DNA from: Phytophthora sp. 'mugwort'
Lineage: Eukaryota; Oomycota; Peronosporomycetes; Peronosporales; Peronosporaceae
Length of the DNA stretch: 64,000 bases
Direction of reading: 5' to 3'
Assembly: GCA_033558025.1 (NCBI GenBank)
Contig: JAUCEF010000009.1
Span: 2,728,001-2,792,000 of the forward strand
Positions 42,790 to 53,360 of this stretch are shown piece after piece; positions within the stretch are counted from its first letter, which is position 1; each line of letters begins with the position of its first letter. Under the pieces are notes generated by a model. The model was not told the origin of the DNA, made no database searches, and saw only the letters and a list, made by a program, of their open reading frames with translations. The translations under genes and the position numbers were made by a program.

Positions 42790-44583
42790 CTATTGCCCAA
42801 CGATCTTTCCAGCGTACTGCGTCACGTCAATGTCGATACCCGCTGTGCGGTTCTTCCCATCCGCATTTTTGTAGCGTTGCACAGTAAATCTGTCGTAAGC
42901 GTCGGCCGAGACGATGAAGAGAAGGATATGTGCGTAGCCTTTAAACTCTGGGCGATTTGTCAAATGTTAATAAACTTTTTTTAAGTGCTGGTACTTGATG
43001 GGATGAGCTGTACTCACTGTCGACAGGGCGTAAATTATACGGCGTTCTTGTGGTAAAACAAGTACACCAGCAATCGCTGCAAATGTCTTCGAAAGCGGGA
43101 TGTACAACATCAGTTCAGCGTTAATTTTGGGCAGCTCGTGAATGATCTCAGATATGGCGTCGAATGGACCGTGTTGCGTGACGGCTCCGACATCGCTCCG
43201 TTCGAGTGACCTCATACAAAACTTTCTGGTGGCAAGGTCTTGCAGCAGATACTCTTCGAGTTCTCGGCCTCGTCACGAATGCAAATTCAATGATGGAGTC
43301 TGCAACATTGTGCGAATTTCATCCGCTGATTGAATATTGTAACGACAGCTTGCCATAGCCACCACTACCAAAGATGCGCTCAGATACGAACAGGTGGGAT
43401 CTTTCTCATCGCGATACAGATGGAAGACAGTGTGCTTCATTCGGTCGTCGAATACGTTCTGAGAGAAAAGCTGAACCTGGTCCTTCAATGCACCGATACT
43501 GTGTGGAATGTCATCACGCACACGTTTAAACAGGTAACCAAACGTCTCAGATGATGAAAACAGGAATCTTGGCTTTCCCCCCACAAGGTTGAATCTGAGT
43601 AACCACTCGTCTTGATCTTCTAAGTGAAGCGCATCAGCGAGTTTCTGTCACTCGGCTTTATTCCACGGATTCATATAGACCCGGAAGCAACGCTGCTTGA
43701 CGACCTCGTTGTAGTTTGTAGTGCGCGGACTGGCAAACAGAAATGCATGTTCAATGGATCTAGCGTACAGCGCTCCATTGCCTTCATTCCCATCGAATAA
43801 ACGCACATATGTAACTCCGCACGGGGCTTAATCGACATCTCGTAAGCGTTCGTGTTCCAGCTAAAATAATAAATCTGCGGAGAAGCAAGAGGACGGTAGG
43901 CGATTTTCCTTTTCTCCGTTATAGACTGAAGCAGCAAGAACACCCAAACACTGATTTCCCGATACCAGGACTGCCAACCACAAGAACTCTACGGGTAACT
44001 TGATTTGACGCCAGTGCCTGCGTGATTATGCCTTGCAGGTCAATATACTCCTGTCGGATGTATAAACCATTGTCGAGTGCTAAGCCAAAATTGCCGTCGG
44101 AGTTTTCAGCAATGTTCCCACCCTCGCACCCTCGAGTTGCTGTGCAACAACGACCAATCATTCAATTCTCTAGACTCGTGAGGATCGACGGCTTCCGTTT
44201 TCTCTGTTTTTTTCGCTCGGCATTTCTGGCCTAATTGAAGCAGCATCCCCAACCTGATCTGGCAGCTTCACCAGCACGTGTATCACATCCTCTCCGAGCG
44301 ACACGTTCGACCCAAAGAGGCTCCTTTTGTCCAGCTTCCACGACTCGCGCATCTCCATATACGAAGAGGCATCTCGGCTCTGAAGCGTCCAGAGTATCGT
44401 CGTCTGGCAGCCACTCGCCGTCCTTCTTCGCTAGGAAGAGCTGCAGCTTCCGCGCAGGAACAGTGATTTTATCGTTCTTCTCCGTGATCTTCTCCTTCAA
44501 GTGGCCACAGACACACTCGCGTCGATGTCCACAGGAAGCGCACTCCCAGTCGCTCCAACGATAGCACAGAAGACAGTCACCAT
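42790..44583 (-). pseudogene. Crinkler (CRN) effector gene inside the Polinton, broken
   Basis: Start Met at 44,583 (MVTVFCAIVGATGS), about 600 codons, stop at 42,790. The N-terminal domain has the CRN signature LQLFLAKK (about 44,440), followed by SLGEDVIHVLVKLPD (HVLVxxP-type boundary, about 44,280). The C-terminal domain has a P-loop, VLVVGSPGIGKSVFG (about 43,965), placing it with the NTPase-bearing CRNs. CRNs are host-cell-targeted effectors that act in the plant nucleus. About five frame changes and at least two internal stops (near 43,273 and 42,967) make this copy non-functional. It lies between PolB remnants and the right TIR, 98 bp from the TIR. Its composition differs from the viral genes, so it was probably captured or inserted later. 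Confidence 0.85.
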
Positions 44584-44680
44584 CTTTTCTCGGTTCTGGA
44601 ATGACAAAGAAGGGAGGGAGAAATTTTGCAATCGTACTTAATCCGGAAATATTTGTGTTGTCACATAGGTTGCAGGAAGT

Positions 44681-44854
44681 TTAACCCTTCTCAGACCTAT
44701 CATATATATGATAGATGACCCCTTACGCTCTGAGGCTATCGATTGGCTGTCTGCTTAGAAACACTAGATGGGTATTAGAAACGATAAACCTACTCTCCTT
44801 GTAAAAATATGTTAAGAAAAAAACTGCCGGCGTAACGTGTCAGTATATGCTACT
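44681..44854. repeat. Polinton right terminal inverted repeat
   Basis: Complement of 29,604-29,774. Outer end reads GTATATGCTACT; internal blocks TACGCTCTGAGGCTATCGAT and AAGAAAAAAACTGCCGGCGT. The target copy GTAGTA follows at 44,855-44,860. Confidence 0.93.
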
Positions 44855-44860
44855 GTAGTA

Positions 44861-45723
44861 GATCACTGTATTCTCGGCAAGACGTTGGGTAACGTGGAAA
44901 TGGGGCGCCACGTCACATGTTCATTGGTGTTCTGGCAGTGTGAGAACCTGCCATGTGTTCTGGGAGACTTCCTCCATTGTTTGGCCGTGAAAAACCTCGA
45001 GAGAGAGAGACGTGAGTTTGTCGGGGAGTAGCTCGTGTCGGTCTCTCCACCCAAACATGGTTGTCCCTGTAGTGAAGCAAGTCTGACTTGTCGGAACTCC
45101 ATAACTTCATCGCAAGCCACACTCGCGATACGGCTGCATTGTTCCATAGTCGGTGGGTTTACTACGAGCATTGGATTCGACCGCTTAATCTCCTGAGCTT
45201 GTCGAGCTGCGACGACCGCTCTCTCTTGAGCAGCAGCCAACTGAGTAACCTGCTTCTCCATAATCACGTGCTGAGCTTCGAGTCTCTTTAACTCGGCATT
45301 CTCCTTTGTCAGTGCGCTCTTCATCTGTGCGAGCTATACGTACGCGCTGTGCAGAGCTGACCCATCATCTGGATCCATATCTGTTGTAGGATGTGCATGT
45401 TGCTTATGGTGACTTGTTAGAAGTTGGCTTCCAAAGTTGTTTCTTGATCTCGGAGCTCACTCAACGTGTTCTAGAGTATTAATTAATCACGAACTAGATC
45501 GTCAAGCATCGTGAAAGAGCCACGGGAATATTCAAAGCTGAGACCACCCAGTAGGGACATCACGAAAACACACACACATTCGTTTTAGCCCCAGACTGAC
45601 GCATTCGTACCAGCTTCTTGTACTATCAGCTTTGACGATGAGTCGGTTCTTGGCTCGTTGTTCCTCGTCTAACACGCGCTTTTTGCCACCAGTTGCGTTG
45701 TCAGGCAAGTCCATTTTACACAT
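44861..45723 (-). pseudogene. N-terminal part of split bZIP/M96-like gene
   Basis: From a Met near 45,723 the minus strand encodes KKRVLDEEQRAKNRLIVK, the basic region of an oomycete bZIP (compare RRAKQRLIVK in the gene at 47,325). A broken zipper region follows, then the ORF 45,324-44,863 with ELKRLEAQHVIMEKQVTQLA (coiled coil) and NPMLVVNPPTMEQCSRIASV, then DEVMEFR, the start of the M96/START-like region. It stops at the Polinton target duplication. The rest of the gene is at 29,237-29,597. Frameshifts near 45,640 and 45,060 show decay beyond the insertion itself. Confidence 0.7.
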
Positions 45724-47324
45724 TGCAACTCGAAGCACCAGTGCGTGGTGCCACGGCTTACGACGGACGACGAGAATTACATTACAAGAGCGACACCCTG
45801 CAAAGTCCGAAGCCAGGAAATAAGCGCCAGTGACTTCGGTAGCTTGTCGTATCGACGCCCTGTAAGCTGGGTGTCCTATTTGGAGAGTGCATTGCATCGC
45901 TACTCGACGGGCCACAAGCCATACTACAGTATTCCCCTTTGTGCCCCTTCGATTGACACGCTTCGAATGGTTTGGCACCATGTCGCTGAGCTCTACAACG
46001 ACATGATCCGTGAGAGCAGAGACCGCATTGCCATTGGCGTCGCAAATACCAATTTGGCGGCGAATAACTCCAGCCGGTAAGCCGCTTGATTTGGGTATAT
46101 GCCGACCATCAAGGGCATACATGAGTCAGGTTTATTGTATTGAAATGACTGCAGCCGCTGACTTGTTGAAGTGAGAACTGGCTCCTCAAGAGTGGCACGA
46201 CATGTTAATGCGGAGCCCTTGGGTGTTCGTCGCGTATATTCTCGGCTGACCGCCAAAGGATTAGGCAATGGCATAACTAATGCGGCTTCAGCCTTCATGT
46301 CGACGCTGAACTTCCAGCCTAAAGTTGCCTCCAGGCATCGCGTCGACGCGCGAGCTGCCTACGAAGGTACCAGTGCTGCAATGCTCGCGATTAATGTCCA
46401 CTCGATGCAGATCTCCTACATGCCACACAAAACGATATTGCCAACGCAGAACCGCACTAACTCAAGACGACGTGCACAAGTCCCGGCTGTAGTGGCCGTG
46501 CCAGTTGCACGCAGAGAACATCTCTACAGTCAGCTTCAAAAAGTGACGATCGCAGTTCTATTCCGCTTGGTGAGTGCTGTAACACTGACAGTCATCTCGC
46601 TGAACGACGCTGGTCGCCATTTCGGATATCGGAAACATAGGGACAATGGCTACAGAAGTGTCGTTTTCTCTGCTACACGTGCGCTGCACCGGACAGTGAG
46701 ACTGGCTGTCAAACTGCGTGGTGGATACATGTATCACAAGGAGTTAATTCGCCGCTCGAATTGCACGATGAATACCGGTATACTTGCATCTACCTCTTTC
46801 GGGAAACCAGCAACTTTGCCGCTTTTCTCGCTACGTACGTAACGGTAGGCGTGCCAGGTTAGTGCAAGCCAACGTAGCCAACGTCGCTCTGGATTGCAGG
46901 ATGTTTTAGACAGAGTCACCGAGCGTCTAGTTGAGACCATTTTACGGTCGGTCCCCCCTTGTTTGTAGCGTTCATGGCTACATGGAGCGTAGCGTTGTCG
47001 GCTCGCATGGCATCTGCATCCCACCGTACACGACGCGGCAACGCGAATGTGTGGCGAAAATGAAAGTTACTCGCGCCGGACGCGCGACAAGAATCGAGTG
47101 ACCTCAACGATCCGAGTCCGAGCTAATCACTGAGTCAATGCTAGCAAAGTAGCAATCCTAGCTAGTGGCGATGGGGAATCGGATAGTCTCACAATTCAAT
47201 CTGCCCCCTGGTAGTCACTTAGCTCACCTGCTCGCGTCAAACCTCCGTTTGCTGCGTCTGGTGCTGCTATTTACCTAGCGCTACTCACACGTCGGGCACG
47301 TGTACACTGCGTCCTTCAAGGATC
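45724..47324. other. Intergenic region between two bZIP genes
   Basis: 1.6 kb without a gene I can defend. The longest ORF (46,171-46,842 plus, 223 aa) is Arg/Ala-rich with no motif, and minus frames here are equally open. The last few hundred bases should hold the promoter of the bZIP gene at 47,325. Confidence 0.4.
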
Positions 47325-48269
47325 ATGCTACGCATCGCGGATTTATTAAACGAAGATGACGACCAGCTGGTAGAAACCGACTGCCGCGCACAAGTGAAGT
47401 TGGGCCGGTCCGTTTCGGCTCCAGAATGCGACGCGAAAATTAACGAAGACCATGATGCCGCCATGGCCATGATGCCCATGGTCGACGAGGACGAGCATGC
47501 CGCGTCCTGTCCGGAAGATAAGCAGTCACCGCGCTACATTCAGACCTCGACTCGGCTGCGATCGTTTTCAAGGTGCGTGTGGGCTACGTGCTGAGACTTA
47601 AAGCGCTTTTTACTCATTGCTTGCACTTGTTGCTCTCTAGTAGAATCCAGGAGAAGATCTCGAGGAAGAGGTCGTCGCGCAGACTCTCGCCCTACGGCTC
47701 TCAGCAGCAGTTGATGACCATCAGGAGCATCGTGAACCCGGGCGAGATCACGGAAGGGAATGTTGCCTCGTTCGACAAGCGAGGTCCTGCCGTTGATAAG
47801 AAGGGTAGCACGCACTCAGTCCTCCCGGAGCTATCAGAGTCCGACCGTCGCGCCAAGCAGAGGCTTATCGTGAAGCGTTGTTACTACAAGAAGATTGTAA
47901 GCTCAACTACAGTTGTGCTGTCGACAACCACAGGAGCTCACTTCGTGTGTGTCCCTTGTGTCAATACAGAACACAATTAATTCCCTACGTGACGAGGTCA
48001 GCACATTGGAGCAGCAATTTCGTTCGGCATTGCGTGCAATGCAGCAGGAAGACGAGGCCTCCAAGGCCACGAGTCGTGGAGAGGACGTCAACCTGCGTCA
48101 GAGATTCATCGACACGCTGACAACCAAGGAGGAGCTGCGTGAGGAGAACATTCGTCTACGCCGCCTTGCCGATGAGTATTACATGAAGAACCAGGGCCGT
48201 CTTCATCAGCTGCTGGACTCCAATCACAAGGGGTTGATCCTTTTCACCGCGGCGGCCAACGACGACTGA
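47325..48269 (+). CDS. bZIP transcription factor with atypical basic region
   Basis: Three exons: 47,325-47,572, 47,641-47,896 and 47,970-48,269, joined across introns with GTGCGT...CTCTAG and GTAAGC...ATACAG ends; frame is kept (267 aa). The basic region spans the second junction: DRRAKQRLIVKRCYYKKI, then a zipper NTINSLRDEVSTLEQQFRSA. Aligned to the standard N-x-x-A-A-x-x-C/S-R signature, the invariant Asn is Gln and the invariant Arg is Tyr. Oomycete bZIPs with replaced Asn are known. The N-terminal third is acidic with an M-rich run (DAAMAMMPMVDEDEH). Nuclear DNA-binding protein; target unknown. It is a paralogue of the split gene at 44,861-45,723. Confidence 0.8.
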
Positions 48270-49054
48270 GTTCTTCGCTTCTCAACACACACACGCACGA
48301 AAGTGCTGTATCTACCCACACACTGTGCTTCAGGAACTGTTCGATGCTTCGGTCGACCACGGAAAGACTGCGCGTTACATTCCATCATCTTTATTATGGC
48401 GAGGTGGGTACGGTTGCAGGCCGCTTCGATCGAGAGAGATCGCTATTAAAAACTTCTAAGGTCTGCGCAGACCTGAATTCCCATAGAAATAAATTATCTA
48501 GAGCTCACTACACCTAAAATGAACGAGAAAGTTAATACGTAGCGAAAACACGTGCGCAATGCAAGCAAGCGCACACAACTGCGTCTCCACCCCCTGAAGC
48601 TACAAGTTTCAGTGTCGGTTGCTATTCAACTTTTGGTTTACGTAAACGCGAGCCGGTCACAAGCATCAGTACTTTGAGAAATCAACCTCGGCAGTCGAGG
48701 TGGGATTTGGCAGGAATCTCGGTAGTAATGGTCCTGCTTGCTCGGCTTCAGCAAACCGAGTGGAATCTCCTATATGCACTGCCAGTCAAATCAAATGTGC
48801 ATAGAACTGGAACAGAAACCACAAGGAACCCCTGGGCTCGACGCTCGTTGTCGGGCAGCGACGCTTACAGTAGTACTTGGACAGCGACATGTGGGACTGA
48901 TACGCAAGGACGCGTCATCGCGCTTACCCTCCGAAACTCGGTCTCTGACTGGTCCACAAGGCTCGACAAGTGCGTGAGCCAGTGCTCTCTCGTCTGCACG
49001 TACAGCGGTCTCACTAGCGATTTTGATCCGATCTAGCAACTAAAAAAAAAGACT
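48270..49054. other. Intergenic region upstream of the APRT gene
   Basis: 785 bp. The ORFs here (for example 48,674-49,036 plus) have no motif and look like chance. An A-run ends 7 bases before the APRT start. Promoter elements not identified with confidence. Confidence 0.5.
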
Positions 49055-49663
49055 ATGGCCCTGACGAAGCTGAACCTGGACGACCCGGAGGTCAAGAAGC
49101 AGGCGCTGACCAGCCTCGCTAAGACCATCCCCGTCGTGCCCTTCAAGGGTGTCGAGTTCTTTGACGTGGGCGGCTTGCTGGCCAATCCGGAGAAGCTGCA
49201 GCTGACCTTCGATCTGTTCGTGCACGCCGTGGCGCCCTTCATGGACCAGGTCGACGCCATAGGCTGCTTCGATGCGCGCGGCTTCCTGTTCGCGCCGTAC
49301 CTGGGCGCGCTCTTCCAGAAGCGCGTCTTCATGCTGCGCAAGCCTGACAAGATGCCGAGCGTGAGCGACACCATCGAGTACTTCAAGGAGTACAAGGGCG
49401 ACAACAGTGAGGGTGGCGACCACCTGAGCATCCAGACGTACGCCGTCAACAAGGGCGACCGCGTGCTGCTGGTGGATGATTTGCTGGCTACGGGCGGCAC
49501 CTGTGAGGCCGGCATCCGACTCGTGCAACAGGCTGGCGCCTCGATCACGGCCTGCATCTTCGTGGTGGAGATCGGCGTTCTGGACGGTCGTGATCGCGCC
49601 GTTAAGGCCAGCACGGACGAGAAGACACAGATGATCTCATTGCTCACGGAGAAGGACTTTTAG
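49055..49663 (+). CDS. Adenine phosphoribosyltransferase
   Basis: Single-exon, intact 202-aa ORF. The PRPP-binding motif VLLVDDLLATGGT is at residues 137-149. The flexible-loop region (FMLRKPDKMPSVSDTIEY) and DARGFLFAPYLGALFQKR are also typical. The enzyme joins adenine with PRPP to give AMP in the cytosolic purine salvage pathway. Length is a little over the usual 170-180 aa, mainly from insertions near residues 115-125. G/C-ending codons dominate, unlike the AT-rich Polinton genes. The ATG is the first in frame after an A-run. The opposite strand is open too, but that is a codon-bias shadow. Confidence 0.95.
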   Translation: MALTKLNLDDPEVKKQALTSLAKTIPVVPFKGVEFFDVGGLLANPEKLQLTFDLFVHAVAPFMDQVDAIGCFDARGFLFAPYLGALFQKRVFMLRKPDKMPSVSDTIEYFKEYKGDNSEGGDHLSIQTYAVNKGDRVLLVDDLLATGGTCEAGIRLVQQAGASITACIFVVEIGVLDGRDRAVKASTDEKTQMISLLTEKDF

Positions 49664-50073
49664 ACAGCTTGCTGGTTGAACTTTAGCTTGCCAACTGCGT
49701 CGGTATGTGAATATACAAATACATTAAACAACTTGAAACACACACGCACGCGTAAGGGGGGGGGAGGCGGCATTGCTACAGGCAATTACTGTAGCGCTGC
49801 GAAGGAAAGGTTTGTGCATCATAATGTGCCGAAGTCTGTAACCAGAACGGCATTTATTTCAAGCAACAAACCTAAGTTTACAATTATGAAAGGTTAAAGT
49901 TGTAAATCGTAAGCGGAATGATTAGACGCGTGCGTACTTATTAGCGGACTCCCTTTTCGCACTTTGCCGAGGGCTTAACGGTGTTGAAGTTGGGTCAGCA
50001 TTGCAGTAGCGCCGATCGCCGGCATTCCGCATCCTGCGCCGCTAGACGCAGGCCATTTGTCCTGCTCTCCGTC
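49664..50073. other. Intergenic region between APRT and the CoA-transferase gene
   Basis: About 410 bp with a CACACACGCACGCG run and a short G-tract near 49,757. It should contain the APRT terminator and the CoA-transferase promoter. No gene seen. Confidence 0.5.
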
Positions 50074-51946
50074 ATGCTGCGTCTCAGTGCTGGTCATCCA
50101 CTTCGAGCCCCGCGCGCCCAGCTATCGAGGGCGCTTAGTGCGCGTTTTTCCTCACGCAGCAAGGTGTACGCGGATGCGGACGCCGCCGTGACGGATATCC
50201 CGTCCGGATCCAAGCTGTACGTCGACTGCAGCACCGTTTCTAACGTCCCTATCCACTGTACTCATCTCGGTAATGTTGCTGCAGCGTCGTGGGCGGCTTT
50301 GGTCTCTGTGGCATCCCGGAGAACAGCATCCAGGCGCTCGTGAAGCAGGGTGCTAAGGACTTGACGTGCGTGTCCAATAACGCCGGAGTGGACGACTTCG
50401 GCCTGGGTCTGCTGCTTCAGACACGTCAGGTACGGACGAAGACAGGGAGGGTGGGATGTGGACTGTTAATATTGTAGTTACTGAACGGTGTATCATTTAC
50501 TGCAGATCAAGCGCATGATCTCGTCGTACGTGGGCGAGAACGCGCTCTTTGAGAAGCTGTACCTGACTGGAGAGCTAGAGGTGGAGCTCACACCGCAAGG
50601 GACACTTGCTGAGCGTATCCGAGCTGGAGGCTCAGGTATTCCTGCCTTCTACACGCCCACGGCATACGGTACCATTATCCAGGTCGGTTATGGTGTGAAC
50701 GCTGTGTCAAAACGATATTTGATCTGACTTGTTACGGTGATAATAGGAAGGAGGCTTTGCCATCAAACTCAAGCCGGATGGGTCGGTTGGTATCCCCAGT
50801 GCACCACGAGAGGTGCGACAGTTTAATGGACGCAACTACGTCATGGAGCAAGGAATCACGGGCGACTTCGCTCTTGTCAAGGCTTGGAAGGGAGATACCG
50901 ACGGCAACTTGGTGTTCCGAGGCACGGCACGCAACTTTAACGTGGATGCAGCCAAGGCTGGACAGATTACGATCGCCGAGGTGGAGGAGTTGGTGCAGCC
51001 GGGAGATATTCACCCAGGTAACGAACAATATGAGTGACATTTATGTCGGTGCTCTTTGCTCACTCTAACGCAATTTGTTGCTCTTGGTGCATGTGACGAT
51101 AGACGAGGTACACCTGCCGAGCATTTACGTCCAGCGCATTTTTAGGGCTAAGAACACCGAAAAGCGGATCGAGAGACTCACTCTTGCCAATGCGAAGGTT
51201 GGTGCTCAGCCTTACTATATTTGAGATGGAATACCATGTACTAACGGCAGCATTTTCGTTGGTGGCTTTCTCAGAAATCGCAGCACAAAATTTCCCCCGA
51301 TCGCGAGCGCATCATTCGTCGCGCGGCCAAGGAACTTCGAGATGGCATGTACGTGAACTTAGGCATTGGCTTACCAACGCTGGCGTCCAACTATGTCCCG
51401 GACGGGGTGAAGGTAGTTCTACAGAGTGAGAACGGGCTCCTGGGCATGGGGCCGTACCCGAACGAGGGCGAACAGGACCCAGATCTGATCAACGCCGGCA
51501 AAGAAACGGTGACTTTCTTGTCTGGTTCATCCACGTTCTCGTCGTCAGAGTCATTTGCAATGATTCGTGGTGGTCATGTGCACCTGACGATCTTGGGTGC
51601 TCTCCAAGTGGCGGAGAACGGCGACCTGGCGAACTGGATCATCCCGGGCAAGATGGTTAAGGGAATGGGAGGCGCGATGGACCTCGTCGGCAGTGGCAAC
51701 CGTGTTGTGGTTACGATGGAGCACAATGCTAAGGGCGGGGCCAAGAAGATTCTCAAGAGCTGTTCGCTTCCGCTAACGGGCAAGAGTGTGGTGAACACAA
51801 TCATCACGGAACTGGGTGTGTTCGATGTGGTGCCAGACAAGGGCCTTGTACTGGTGGAAATCGCACCGACGACTACGGTGGAGGAGATTCGTGAACGAAC
51901 GGGGGCATCATTCATCATCTCACCCAATCTGAAGTGGATGGAGTAA
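50074..51946 (+). CDS. Succinyl-CoA:3-ketoacid CoA-transferase, mitochondrial
   Basis: Six exons: 50,074-50,216, 50,285-50,429, 50,506-50,682, 50,747-51,017, 51,103-51,197, and 51,275 (or 51,284)-51,946. Donors are GTACGT, GTACGG, GTCGGT, GTAACG and GTTGGT; acceptors all end AG; frame is kept. The N-terminus is rich in Arg, Ser and Ala ([20 protein letters not shown]), as for mitochondrial import. The first half has [13 protein letters not shown]. The second has [17 protein letters not shown] and [12 protein letters not shown], whose Glu is the catalytic residue forming the CoA thioester. It moves CoA from succinyl-CoA to acetoacetate in ketone-body use. Complete and undamaged. Confidence 0.93.
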
Positions 51947-52452
51947 ACGTTGTAGCTGAAAACGGTTCAGGCAAAAGCTTAATGAGGATAATGAAATACA
52001 CCCGAGTGAGTGTACGACACCAACACTTTGCTATTTCGTTTGTTGAATTCAATAGAGAATTGGTTTCCAAGGACGATATGATAAATTCAATTTGTCAAAC
52101 TTAACAGAATGGATGCTCTCTAAGCACTAAACGTACCATGTTCACAAATCTATCCCTGATATAGAAGTCAAAGATTCAATGGCGAAAAATCAGAGCTTGG
52201 TTTGAATCAGAATATAGGTGAGCTTAGGCTTTAGTGAACGCGTTCCGCCCAATGTTTACCCTCTACTTTTCTTTTCTATCGAGCGGGTATTATGATATAC
52301 CACCTACACGCTTACATCTTCTTTCTGCATTCCTTAAAAGGTGGCCTGCATCCATAGTCAGTGCTGGTAGTATGCAATGTAGCGTGCTGGAATCTATATC
52401 ATATTCACCGTGAAATTGGCTACGTAGTCCTAGAGTAAATTTAGAGTATCAC
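51947..52452. other. Intergenic region
   Basis: About 500 AT-rich bases after the CoA-transferase stop. No ORF or repeat of note. Confidence 0.5.
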
Positions 52453-52689
52453 TTACTTATGATCATCCAGCTTCTTCTTGAGTGCCAGCACGCGGTTGTT
52501 ATACGTAAAGTCTTCCAGACGCGCGTTCTCCAGGTAGCACATGCCATACTCGTCCCACCACCTTTTGGCAGCCTGGCGTTCACTCTCGATCTGTGCCGTG
52601 AGGTTAGCCTGCTTCGAGACGTAGTCGATCTCCTTCTCGTTCACCTTAGATGCCATTGCGTCGACAGCTTGCGCCTCTGTTACGACCAA
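52453..52689 (-). CDS. Hypothetical coiled-coil protein or fragment, 78 aa
   Basis: Minus-strand ORF of 78 aa: MASKVNEKEIDYVSKQANLT, ERQAAKRWWDEYGMCYLENA, then ALKKKLDDHK. Long helical heptad-like pattern with a W-W pair. The stop codon overlaps a good splice donor (AAGTAAGTGAT), so this could be one exon of a longer gene or the remains of one. No family recognised. Confidence 0.4.
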   Translation of the reverse strand: MVVTEAQAVDAMASKVNEKEIDYVSKQANLTAQIESERQAAKRWWDEYGMCYLENARLEDFTYNNRVLALKKKLDDHK

Positions 52690-53360
52690 TGCAAAAGTGC
52701 CGCACCGAGCTGCAGTCTAACGGCGCTGATAGCTAAGCCAGACTACCAGGAATAGCGTCCGCGTTTTATTCTTGTCGACTTCGTCCTCATATCATAATAA
52801 GCAGGCCTGTGCTATTTAGGCAGCCTGCCTAATCCCCTAATTGGTTTGTGGCTAGGCCATCAGTGACGCTTTAATTCGGCACTTACACTTACTGTATCAT
52901 ACAAATGTATGGAGTTTCGAGTTTCAGAAGCATGTCCAATTAGGCATTTATTTATCTTAGTTTCAGTATGCAAAGATTTTTTGTGGTATGGCACTGCCTA
53001 GTCCGGTATTATTAACCCTTTCGTGCTAAAAGGGCGCTCACTGCGCCCTTTTATAGGGTTTCCACACTACGGTAGGAATTACCCCCTTAAAAGGAGCGTA
53101 TATTACTGTACCGATTCCATCCATATTCTTTTGTTTCTACCAATCACATCCTTGTGATATAGACAGTAATGCTTGTCACGTCGCCATCGAGCGAGGATAT
53201 AAACGGCACTTCCCATCCCAAATGCTTGCCTCTAGACCACGAGATCTACACGCCAATCGTTGGCATTGGTCAAAACCTATACGAATTCCTATATAAATGC
53301 ACATGGATTCGCACCCCCTACTCAAACTAAGTCGCATACTGCATTTGATAACAGTCTGTT
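52690..53360. other. Spacer with an 11-bp hairpin
   Basis: No gene. TTAACCCTTTCGTGC at about 53,012 is followed by a perfect hairpin (arms 53,027-53,037 and 53,043-53,053, TAAAAGGGCGC). TTAACCCTTTCGTG also occurs, complemented, at 18,463-18,476. A TTAA followed by CCCT could be a PiggyBac end, but no partner TIR was found. Confidence 0.45.

Larger units (their letters stand above)
29604..44854. mobile_element. Polinton/Maverick (virus-like) element, 15.25 kb
   Basis: Bounded by TIRs of about 170 bp with 5'-AG...CT-3' ends and a 6-bp target duplication. It carries the Polinton core set: major capsid, penton-like minor capsid, packaging ATPase, adenain-like protease, PolB and retroviral-type integrase. 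It also has an S74-domain fibre and several small genes. Base composition from 29,604 to about 42,300 is distinctly more AT-rich than the flanks. It entered a host bZIP gene. Nearly all genes have frameshifts, so it is an endogenous relic. It contains a 1.6-kb internal inversion, lacks most of PolB, and holds a Crinkler gene beside the right TIR. Confidence 0.93.

Noticed and set aside
46171..46842. 223-aa plus-strand ORF between the two bZIP genes
   Set aside because: No motif, unusual Arg/Ala content, and equally open minus frames. Not supportable as a gene.
49033..49647. Long minus-strand ORFs opposite the APRT gene
   Set aside because: Shadows caused by strong G/C third-position bias. 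The plus strand has a full enzyme with catalytic motifs.
53012..53053. TTAACCCTTTCGTGC plus hairpin as a PiggyBac terminus
   Set aside because: No matching opposite end with TTAA found near the PiggyBac relics. Noted only as a possibility.
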